Origin: Tiliqua scincoides
Lineage: Eukaryota; Chordata; Lepidosauria; Squamata; Scincidae
Length of the DNA stretch: 64,000 nt
Reading direction: 5' to 3'
Assembly (NCBI RefSeq): GCF_035046505.1
Contig: NC_089822.1
Coordinates: 97,782,659 to 97,846,658, forward strand
Notes under the pieces: generated by a model
The model's database searches: none
Told to the model about the DNA's origin: nothing
Seen by the model: the letters and a program-made list of their open reading frames with translations, nothing else
In this document: positions 56,401 to 64,000 of the stretch, one piece after another
Layout of the letters: every line of letters starts with the position of its first letter
How positions within the stretch are numbered: the first letter of the stretch is position 1
Translations under genes and position numbers: made by a program

Positions 56401-57000
56401 CTATTCTTATCCCCCAGCCCCCAGGGGAACCTGACCACTATGCAGTGGAATGACCAGAACTACAGTGGCAAATAAATGAGGGGCAAAAACGCACAGAGCA
56501 GGGGATCCAGAACTGCCTCCAAAACATAGGGGAGCCAAAGGCAACCAATCCAGGCACACATGGCCCTCCACTCACCTCCCTCCCCCCACAACCCCTGGCC
56601 TATAAGAACCCATTAGCCTATAAAGGCTATCACGCCCAAAACTGGTGCCAAAGGAGTACTGCACACTTTATCAGCAGCCATCTCGTGACAGAACTTAATT
56701 GGAGGATTTTAGTCCTGCCTTCTCACTGCAAGTGTCCATTGTGGTTTACAATTAGAATAAAACTGCAAACAATTGCAATATGTGGCTGGCTGTTCTCTGT
56801 GTTCTGGCTAAGTCACTCAGAGCTAGACAAGGAAAGCTACTAGTAGCACTATTCTAGCACTCAGCCTTCTACTGAGTAGCACAATTTTTTTTCTCTCTCT
56901 TCCCCTGCCCCCTTTCTTGGAAGTAGACACTAGACATTTTTCTACTTGTCAAAGGTTTAATGCCAGGTTACCAAGTTACCAACGTGTCAGATGCTGAACT
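56401..57000. other. Unassigned sequence
   Basis: No gene recognised. Near 56700-56770 a piece resembles the LINE/SINE 3'-end fragment at 19905. Confidence 0.35.
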
Positions 57001-57031
57001 GCATGATCCCAGATGCTATGGTCTAATTGCA

Positions 57032-58380
57032 TTACGTGTTGTTGCTTCTTACTGCTTTATTCAAATTCCTTGCAGTCGCGCTTTTTAAATGTAGCACAGA
57101 GCTTCTGTCTTTTCTTAGAACATACTTGACTTGGCTCATGGTGATGGTCAATGTTACTATTCTCAGGGATCTTTTCCTTTGTCGCTCCCCAGGAAACTCT
57201 GATTCTGTTGATGATGCTGTCCCAGAAGAGGTCTGAGGCGCACAGAGTTGAATCAGTTCACCTTGGTTTCCATTAGCACGATCTGAAGGGGTCTGAGAAT
57301 AACATATTTCCATTCGTTCTTCTATGGTGTTACCCATCTCCGTGTCTGAAGAAGTCCTAAATATTTCCATAGAAGACCATAGAAGTCCTAAATATTTCCA
57401 CTGTTTTCAGTGAACATCTGTGCCCCATCCAAAATATTCCCTCTCCCTTCCAAGGCCCACTTTCAGGTTAATTAACACCTTCCCTTCTCCAAAAACAGCA
57501 GCTGGGGTGTGCAGAGGAACTACAGGACACCCTTATCAGTTTGAGAACAAGATTTATTGCTACCCAAAGGCTCCCTGGCAATTGCTCTTGACTAGAGGCT
57601 TTCCCTTCCTCCAGACTTCACTTAGCTTAATGCAAATCTAAAGCACAGTCCAACAGAATCTTCCCAGCGCAGTGGCAATTCAGCAGCACCAGTGGCATAG
57701 TTAATGATCCTGCAGCCTGGTGCCAAGCTCAAAATGTTGCCCCAGAAGTGATGTCACAACCAGAAGTGATGTCACGTCAGGCTTTCTTAAAGTGAAAATT
57801 GGGAGGAACCCACCTCCTCCCTTCAGCAGCTCACCACCTAATAGCACTGCTGCCTTTTTTGCAGATTTAAGATGGTAATCAAGTGTGTGTGTTTGATTTT
57901 CTTGATGGCCTTGCTTGAAAGTTGAGAAATTACTTTCTCTAAATTATGTTTTCAGTTTCTGCCATCTTCTTCTGGGCGGTAAGAAGTCAATTTTTTTCCA
58001 AGCTTCAGGTTTTCATCAAGGCCAGAAAAATCTGTGCTCTCTTGTGGTGGACCCATTTTGGCCAAATTCATTTTTCCATGCTGCAGCTGAGCAGTTATTT
58101 TTTCTTCTACCTTCTCACTTGATTTTAATAGTTGAGCACATCCATTTGTTTGGATCTCCTCAATGACCACAGCAATATGCTTATTAACACTTGCTTCCAA
58201 ATGTTTTTTTCTCTCAACAAAGTCCAATTCAGATTGATCTTCCATAAGACTCACTGCTTACATGGTGGAGTTTTTCACCAGTTCCCTCAAATCCCTGACT
58301 GTTGTGATTTCCATAGCACATACACTGCAGGTTGCCGGTGGAAAATTCCATTTCTTTTTCTGCCAGATCACTTAGAGAGG
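57032..58380 (-). pseudogene. Coding-like minus-strand tract, unidentified; possibly a decayed retrocopy
   Basis: Two protein-like frames lie in the same direction. One is 58254-57952 (LDFVERKKHLEASVNKHI, AQLLKSSEKVEEKITAQL, a likely coiled coil), preceded in frame by MEITTVRDLRELVKNSTM and a stop. The other is 57370-57032 (SDTEMGNTIEERMEICYS, SSTESEFPGERQRKRSLR). Lys/Glu-rich composition and the absence of splice signals around the frames suggest an old intronless copy. I cannot name the parent. A CAGTGGC-type element fragment at 57690-57790 lies between them. Chance open frames remain possible. Confidence 0.3.
57690..57790 (+). mobile_element. Fragment of CAGTGGC-ended hAT-like element
   Basis: 'ccagtggcatagttaatgat', 'gcagcctggtgcc' and the paired 'agaagtgatgtcacaacc' and 'agaagtgatgtcacgtca' match the left end of the type seen at 14301. 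Confidence 0.5.
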
Positions 58381-58385
58381 CCTAA

Positions 58386-58564
58386 GGGCCCAATCCTAAC
58401 CAATTTTCTAGTGCTGGTGCAATTGCGCCAGAGGGGTGTGCACTGCATCCTGTGGTGGAGGGGCAGTCACTGGGGCCTTCTTAAGGTATGGGAACATTTG
58501 TTCCCTTTCCATGGGGCTACACTGTGGCTACACCGGGGCTGGAAAGTTGGATAGGATTGGGCCC
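58386..58564 (-). mobile_element. Family D MITE
   Basis: It begins GGGCCCAATCCTAACC and ends GGATAGGATTGGGCCC, flanked by TAA and TTA. 'gcactgcatcctgtgg' and 'aacatttgttccctttcc' give the reverse orientation. Confidence 0.92.
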
Positions 58565-58663
58565 TTAGTTGAGATGAATATTTCTTGTCCAGTTAGGTCC
58601 AATTTTAATTGTATTCTTTGTAATTTGTCTTTGAAATTGCTGTTGCTTGTGGAAATTCTGTAT

Positions 58664-58750
58664 AAGAACATAAGAAGAGCCCCGCTGGATTAGGCCAAAG
58701 GCCTATCTAGTCCAGGTTCCAGTGGGCAGCACCCCCACATCTGTCCTTGG
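58664..58750 (-). mobile_element. CR1 LINE 3' terminus, very short
   Basis: 'aagaacataagaagagcccc', 'gctggattaggccaaaggcc' and 'ctagtccaggttcc' are the reverse complement of the CR1 3' end. A subfamily difference from the copy at 60.9 kb is visible after this point. Confidence 0.8.
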
Positions 58751-59103
58751 ATGGGCCCAACACAGAGCTGTCAAGTAGAGCCTCACCATCCCCCTCCATG
58801 TTCTTCCAGCAGTGACCACTCCTCTGTCCTCCACGCTCCTTCTGGGGTGGCTTTATGTTCTTGTTCTCAGGGGTCCAAAGTGAGGCTCAGATGCGAGCCG
58901 TCTCCACTCCATGCAGAATCCCATCATCATAAGGGCAGCTGTGAGCTACCCCTTCAGTCCATGCCCATGCAAGTGTCCATTGGCCTTAACGGGTCACTAG
59001 CCCTGCCCGTCCAAACGTGGGAATCGCTGTCTCCACGTCTCAGGAGAGATTGCCATCGTGTCCCCCTATGAACTTGGCAATCCCCCTGCCAGTCTGTGAA
59101 CTG
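58751..59103. other. Unassigned sequence
   Basis: Possibly still part of a diverged CR1 3' region. No gene recognised. Confidence 0.35.
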
Positions 59104-59467
59104 GGAGCCCAAGCCTAGGGCCTGCCTATTCAGAAGTCAGTCCCATGAGAGTCAATGGGGCTTACTCCCAGGAAAGCGTGGCTAGGATTGCAGCCTCACA
59201 GCCCAATCCCATGCGTGTCTACTCAGAAGTCAGTCCCATGAGAGTCAATGGGGTTTACTCCCAGGAAAGTGTGGCTAGGATTGCAGCCTCAGAGCCCAGT
59301 CCTATAGATGTCTACTCAGAAGTCAGTCCCATGAGAGTCAATGGGGCTTCCTCCGAGGAAGGTGTGGAGAGGACTGCAGCCTCAGAGCCAAAGCCTATGG
59401 CTGTCTACTCAGAAGTCAGTCCCACTAGAGGCAATGGGGCTTCCTCCCAGGAAAGTGTGGATGGGAT
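59104..59467. repeat. Tandem array of family E, four units with 93-bp period
   Basis: Units start near 59104, 59197, 59290 and 59383. Each carries 'tcagaagtcagtcccat', a turn 'agagtcaatgggg', 'ttcctccca/ttactccca' and 'gattgcagcctca'. The fourth is cut at 59467 by a CR1 insertion and resumes at 60956. Since 93 is a multiple of three, a 109-codon repetitive frame stays open across it; it is not a gene. Confidence 0.92.
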
Positions 59468-60948
59468 ATAGGCCGGTCAGCCTAACATCCATACCGGGTA
59501 AGATGCTGGAATGCCTCATCAAAGATAGGATCTCAAAACACATAGACGAACAGGCCTTGCTGAGGGAGAGTCAGCATGGCTTCTGTAAGGGTAAGTCTTG
59601 CCTCACGAACCTTATAGAATTCTTTGAAAAGGTCAACAGGCATGTGGATGTGGGAGAACCCGTGGACATTATATATCTGGACTTTCAGAAGGCATTTGAC
59701 ACGGTCCCTCACCAAAGGCTACTGAAAAAACTCCACAGTCAGGGAATTAGAGGACAGGTCCTCTCATGGATTGAGAACTGGTTGGAGGCCAGGAAGCAGA
59801 GAGTGGGTGTCAATGGGCAATTTTCACAATGGAGAGAGTTGAAAAGCAGTGTGCCCCAAGGATCTGTCCTGGGACCGGTGCTTTTCAACCTCTTCATAAA
59901 TGACCTGGAGACAGGGTTGAGCAGTGAAGTGGCTAAGTTTGCAGACGACACCAAACTTTTCTGAGTGGTGAAGACCAGAAGTGATTGCGAGGAGCTCCAG
60001 AAGGATCTCTCCAGACTGGCAGAATGGGCAGCAAAATGGCAGATGCGCTTCAATGTCAGTAAGTGTAAAGTCATGTACATTGGGGCAAAAAATCAAAACT
60101 TTAGATATAGGCTGATGGGTTCTGAGCTGTCTGTGACAGATCAGGAGAGAGATCTTGGGGTGGTGGTGGACAGGTAGATAAAAGTGTCGACCCAATGTGC
60201 GGCGGCAGTGAAGAAGGCCAATTCTATGCTTGGGATCATTAGGAAGGGTATTGAGAACAAAACGGCTAGTATTAGAATGCCGTTGTACAAATCTATGGTA
60301 AGGCCACACCTGGAGTATTGTGTCCAGTTCTGGTCGCCGCATCTCAAAAAAGACATAGTGGAAATGGAAAAGGTGCAAAAGAGAGCGACTAAGATGATTA
60401 CAGGGCTGGGGCACCTTCCTTATGAGAAAAGGCTAAGGCGTTTGGGCCTCTTCAGCCTAGAAAAGAGACGCCTGAGGGGGGACATGATTGAGACATACAA
60501 AATTATGCAGGGGATGGACAGAGTGGATAGAGAGATGCTCTTTATACTCTCACATAATACCAGAACCAGGGGACATCCACTAAAATTGAGTGTTGGGCGG
60601 GTTAGGACAGACAAAAGAAAATATTTCTTTACTCTGAGTGTGGTTGGTCTGTGGTACTCCTTGCCACAGGATGTGGTGCTGGCCTCTAGCCTAGACGCCT
60701 TTAAAAGGGGATTGGACAAGTTTCTGGAGGAAAAATCCATTACGGGGGTACAAGCCATGATGTGTATGCGCAACCTCCTGATTTTAGAAATGGGCTATGT
60801 CAGAAGGCCAGATGCAAGGGAGGGCACCAGGATGAGGTCTCTTGTTATCTGGTGTCTCCCTGGGGCATTTGGTGGGCCGCTGTGAGATACAGGAAGCTGG
60901 ACTAGATGGGCCTATGGCCTGATCCAGCGGGGCTGTTCTTATGTTTTT
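59468..60948 (+). mobile_element. CR1 LINE, 3' 1.48 kb, young copy with 7-bp target duplication
   Basis: A single plus-strand frame runs for over 1.2 kb with only two internal stops (at 59962 and 60175). It encodes GRSA-like start '[19 protein letters not shown]', [45 protein letters not shown] (the catalytic ADD), MRFNVSKCKVMYIGAKNQ, LEYCVQFWSPHLKKDIVE, GLFSLEKRRLRGDMIETY and LDAFKRGLDKFLEEKS. The 3' end 'ggctgttcttatgtttttat' is complete. ATGGGAT occurs at 59461-59467 and 60949-60955. The insertion splits the fourth unit of the family E array. The 5' part of the element is missing, as usual for CR1. Confidence 0.95.
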
Positions 60949-61057
60949 ATGGGATTGCAGCCTCACAGCCCAATCCCATGCGTGTCTACTCAGAAGTCAG
61001 TCCCATGAGAGTCAATGGGGCTTACTCCCAGGAAAGCGTGGCTAGGATTGGGCTGTC
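60949..61057. repeat. Rest of the split family E unit plus a fifth unit
   Basis: 'tgcagcctc' at 60956-60964 completes unit four. A fifth unit follows (60965-61057) and ends 'gctaggattgggctgtc'. It is nearly identical to unit two of the array on the other side of the CR1 element. Confidence 0.9.
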
Positions 61058-61099
61058 AATCAACTGAGAGCAGCAGACCTGCGAATGTCAACTGAACTC

Positions 61100-61278
61100 G
61101 TATGTAGCGACACCCATTGAAACGAGTGGGTTTGGCGGAGGGACGATGAAGTTTGCCCACAGCGGGCACCCGTAGAGAGGCGGGGCGGAGCGAGACGAAG
61201 GCCTTTCCCAGGATGCTTTGACCCAGAGGGATCCGATCGGGCGGAGCCGGAGCCGAGGTTCTCGACGCAGCGAAGAGC
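61100..61278 (+). promoter_or_regulatory. TOMM5 CpG-rich promoter and 5' UTR
   Basis: CpG-dense sequence directly upstream of the TOMM5 start codon. It includes a GC box GGCGGGGCGGAG at 61179-61190 and no TATA box, as expected of a housekeeping promoter. Where 5' UTR begins cannot be read from the sequence. A family E array ends only about 40 bases upstream. Confidence 0.7.
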
Positions 61279-61399
61279 ATGTTCCGCATCGAAGGGCTGG
61301 GGCCCAAGCTGGACCCGGAGGAGCTCAAGCGCAAGATGCGCGAAGACGTCCTGGCCTCGGTCCGCACCTTCTGCATCTACGTCCTGGTGCTGCGCATCA
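61279..61399 (+). CDS. TOMM5: TOMM5 exon 1: mitochondrial import receptor subunit TOM5 homolog (5' part)
   Basis: Tom5 is a small tail-anchored protein of the outer mitochondrial membrane TOM complex, where it helps pass precursor proteins to the Tom40 channel. The exon encodes 40 residues starting MFRIEGLGPKLDPEELKRKM and continuing REDVLASVRTFCIYVLVLRI. As I recall the 51-residue human protein, about 30 of these 40 match. The acidic/basic N-terminal helix comes first, then the start of the membrane helix. The ATG has A at -3. The exon ends one base into codon 41 (A) at GTGAGT, which fits the human T41 and an 11-residue second exon ending in KKLDSI-type sequence. That exon was not found up to 64000, so the gene is probably incomplete here. 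The frame is intact and GC-rich, unlike its repeats. Confidence 0.95.
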
Positions 61400-61524
61400 G
61401 TGAGTCCGTCGCCGCCGCCACGTGCTGGTGGCTGCCACGCGCCCCCCCCCCGAACTTGCTGGGAGTGGGGAAGTCGCTGGGTCCCGGGTCAGGGAGGGGT
61501 GCAAGTCTAGGCCCTGATGGCCTG

Positions 61525-61830
61525 ACAGCCCAATCCTGTGCGCGTCTACTCTGAAGTAAGTCCCGTTAAAGTCAGTGTGACTTACTCGCAGGAAAGTGTG
61601 GATAGGATGGCAGCCTCAGGCAGCAGTCCTCGCCACACTTTCCTGGGAGCAAGCCCCATTGACTAGAATGGGTCTTACTTCTGAGTAGACATGCATGCAT
61701 AGGAGTGGGCTCTCAGTCAGAACCATGAGGAATTTGGGCTGCAGTCCTATGCACACTTTCCTGGGAGTAAGCCCCAATTGAATTTGGTGGGGCTTACTTC
61801 TGAGTAGACATGCATAGGATTGGGCTCTCG
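61525..61830. repeat. Three family E palindromic repeats in TOMM5 intron 1
   Basis: Units at about 61525-61618, 61619-61714 and 61735-61830. All are close to consensus, e.g. 'gacatgcataggattgggc' at the end of the third. The first two are directly adjacent. Confidence 0.92.
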
Positions 61831-61944
61831 GTCCTTACTCTTGTAGCATGGAAAATCTGCTCACCTGTGTTGTCAATCCCTATGACATGGAGTTAAATGT
61901 ATGTTCCTCTAACGACTCCTAAATTGGCTCACCTTACCCATATT

Positions 61945-62037
61945 GCAGTATAGTCCTATGCATGTTTACTCAGAGGTGTGTTCCACTGTATTCAATGGGA
62001 CTTACTCCCAGGTAAGTGTGTATAGGACTGCAGCCTA
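61945..62037. repeat. Family E palindromic repeat in TOMM5 intron 1
   Basis: It runs from 'gcagtatagtcctatgcatg' to 'gtgtataggactgcagccta', with 'ttcaatgggacttactccc' at the fold. Confidence 0.85.
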
Positions 62038-62077
62038 AGTACCGTCCTAATGCCTGTACACAGGGGAAAGCATTTAA

Positions 62078-62256
62078 GGGGGCAATCCTAACCAGCTTTC
62101 CAGGACCAAGGTAAGGGGCAATGCAGCTCTGAGGTAAGAGAACAAAGATTCCTTTACCTTGGGGAGGCCTCCATGACTGCCACCCAACTTCAGGGTGCAG
62201 CATATGCCCCATTGGCACAGCTATGTCAGTGCTGAAAGTTGGTTAGGATTTGGGTC
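62078..62256 (+). mobile_element. Family D MITE with TAA target duplication, in TOMM5 intron 1
   Basis: The tips are GGGGGCAATCCTAACC and 'ggttaggatttgggtc'. TAA lies on both sides (62075-62077 and 62257-62259). The interior is typical of the family. Confidence 0.88.
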
Positions 62257-62259
62257 TAA

Positions 62260-62618
62260 AGCTCCAGTCCTTGTGTATGTGTGCTGAAGTCCCACTGAAC
62301 TCATGGGATGTAGATTTGAGTAATTATGCATACGCATTGAATAAGTATACATTTGGGTATGTATGCATAAGTTAATACTGAAAGGTGCTGGCTAGATACA
62401 GATGACTGTTTACCAAGCAGCAAACTTGCAAGAGTGGGTGGTTGGTCGGTCATTTTGACTTCCAAAGAGAATTTGATCTCTGCTCTGCAAAATCTCTGGT
62501 CAGTTGCAGATGTCTATATCCAGTAGTTCAAGGCTGTACCTTCAACCTTGGTAAACATTAATTGGTATTCACCTGCTTTCAGCAGCAACATGTGTGGGGG
62601 ACAAAAACATGTCTTAAA
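62260..62618. other. Unassigned intronic sequence
   Basis: No second TOMM5 exon or repeat recognised. Confidence 0.4.
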
Positions 62619-62626
62619 GTGCAGTA

Positions 62627-62940
62627 TCTGAAGGCCTTAGGAGTGGACCTCAACAGGTGGGAAACCCTGGCCTCTGAGCGTCCCGCTTGGAGGTAGGCTG
62701 TGCAGCATGGCCTTTCCCAGTTTGAAGAGACACTTGGCCAACAATCTGAGGCAAAGAGGCAAAGAAGGAAGGCCCATAGCCAGGGAGACAGACCAGGGAC
62801 ACACTACACTTGCTCCCAGTGTGGAAGGAATTGTCACTCCCGAATTGGCCTTTTCAGCCACACTAGACGCTGTTCCAGAACCACCATTCAGAGCGCGATA
62901 CCATAGTCTTCTGAGACTGAAGGTTGCCAACAACAACAAG
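62627..62940 (+). mobile_element. 3' ~314 bp of the zinc-finger LINE with 8-bp target duplication
   Basis: It starts TCTGAAGGCCTTAG, encodes the C-terminal finger (CSQCGRNCHS...HTRRC) in an open frame of 68-80 codons, and ends 'gaaggttgccaacaacaac'. GTGCAGTA is repeated exactly at 62619-62626 and 62941-62948. It is a clean, recent, 5'-truncated insertion in the presumed TOMM5 intron. Confidence 0.95.
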
Positions 62941-62948
62941 GTGCAGTA

Positions 62949-64000
62949 ACACTGATGTAAATAATGTAGTTGGCCAGGCTTTTCTACTACTGGTGTGCAT
63001 GTGTCAGAAGAGGCATCTGTCTCCGTTTGCATTGTAGGGATGTCTGAGGTCCCCCTGAGACCCTGGAAAGTGTGAATGCTAGAGTATTGAGCTTAGATAT
63101 GGGAAACCCAGTTCTGCATCCCCACCTGGCTATGAAGCACTTAGCGTAAATTATGGTCTTTCAACTTAACTTTACAGGGGTGTTGCTGGGCTAAATTGTA
63201 GCATTCATTCCATGGAAGAATGGCAGGATATAATTGTGGTAGATAATGCACAGCTTTTTCCGCCACAGTGTGTACAACTTGTAGAAACTTGCTGTGTGGA
63301 GTTGTGACGTGTCCTGCAGGGTGGGAAGATGTTTGCATTTAAAAATTTGCAGTTTTAGTAAGTGCAGCATGGGCCTCTTAACATCTGGGATATTAAGGGA
63401 CAAGATAGCAGTGCAGAAACAGAAAGGATAGTTATGGGTTAACCATGTATTGCTCAGGGTTGACATCCAGGTAATACTCTGAGCAAGTAGTTTGTCTGCA
63501 AAACCTTGTGGTTATGAGAGAATATGGCACCGTTTCTTTTAGTGGTGACCCAGTCACTGAGTGTACTTTGTGGATTGTGGTCAAGGCATGAGCCCACAAA
63601 CATACTCACTATGCTGAGTGTTCTTCTCTGAGTGCTCTTTCTCTTTCTCCCAAATGACTGGGAAGGAAAGGATGGATGGGGGGGGGGGGAGAAGGAAGAT
63701 TGTCCCCACAGTAGTACTGTAATTGGGTGTTGTTTCAGGTGTCTCTGAAGCACAGAATGACACAAATGCGCCCCCAATCCTGAGAGTGGGAAGGGGATTA
63801 TCTCTAAATCTGAGCTAAAGAGACACTCTGAGTACTCTTAAAGCAACCATAGCTGGTTACGAAGACAAGCCAAATCTTTTAGACCCCTGGAGTTATCATT
63901 GTAAGGTCTATATATGCCACACAATCACATAGCAAATACTGTATAGAAATGTTTTGTCTTGGAGTGCATGGTTCAGAATATGGTTGACTGCAATCTGTAC
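62949..64000. other. Unassigned, presumed TOMM5 intron
   Basis: No exon encoding a PFILKKLDSI-like end was found on the + strand. There is a G run near 63679 but no recognised repeat. If TOMM5 has its usual two exons, the second lies beyond the window. Confidence 0.4.

Noticed and set aside
59145-59471. A 109-codon open frame with 31-residue repeats
   Set aside because: It is the 93-bp tandem array read in one frame. It stays open because the period is a multiple of three.
60184-60885. A 233-codon host gene
   Set aside because: It is the C-terminal part of CR1 ORF2 in a 5'-truncated LINE.
59104-61057. CRISPR-like array of regular repeats
   Set aside because: Units are contiguous without unique spacers and lie in vertebrate repeat DNA.
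61400-64000. TOMM5 exon 2
   Set aside because: No plus-strand acceptor followed by codons for a PFILKKLDSI-like end was found.
1-64000. Endogenous retrovirus or other capsid-bearing element
   Set aside because: No LTR pair, gag, protease or envelope-like sequence was seen. The reverse transcriptases present belong to LINEs.

Overview
The window looks like squamate-reptile (lizard-type) nuclear DNA: gene-poor and packed with interspersed repeats. The case rests on CR1 LINEs whose 3' end reads ...GATCCAGTGGGGCTGTTCTT..., an L2 LINE, tRNA-derived and MIR-like SINEs, a 5S-rRNA-derived SINE, many short terminal-inverted-repeat elements, and one recognisable vertebrate gene start. No bacterial-type operon, CRISPR array, provirus or tRNA gene was seen.

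Host genes. The one confident gene is TOMM5 on the + strand near the right edge. Exon 1 (61279-61399) encodes 40 of the usual 51 residues and ends at a consensus splice donor in a CpG-rich, GC-box promoter; exon 2 was not found and probably lies past 64000. A second candidate is an unrecognised 110-codon first exon at 26773-27102 (strong Kozak, CAG/GTGAGC donor), next to a GC-rich promoter-like stretch at 27530-27900. Two minus-strand stretches (51997-52330 and 57032-58380) look coding-like but could not be identified.

LINEs. There are three lineages. CR1: 3577-4062, 22874-23188, 31097-32430, 44171-44275, 47738-48821, 58664-58750 and 59468-60948. L2: a decayed copy at 5553-7050. An APE-type LINE with a C-terminal C2HC finger: a long copy at 53041-56400 and 3' fragments at 28893-29571, 41430-41736 and 62627-62940. 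The 5S-derived SINE at 51384-51541 ends in the same 3' tail as this last LINE, so a SINE and its probable driver sit in one window.

Short DNA elements. At least three hAT-like families (ends CAGTG..., CAGGGG..., CAGTGGC...; several copies with 8-bp target duplications), a ~180-bp family with GGGCCCAATCC ends and 3-bp TNA targets, a longer GC-rich relative, and a ~93-bp near-palindromic repeat. The last is the most frequent unit. It forms tandem arrays beside both candidate promoters (26.2-27.5 kb and 59.1-62.0 kb).

The genes do not form a pathway. The content is mostly a record of nested insertion: MITE into L2, CR1 into SINE, CR1 into a tandem array, LINE into an older element. The remaining stretches are listed as unassigned, with what could be seen in them.
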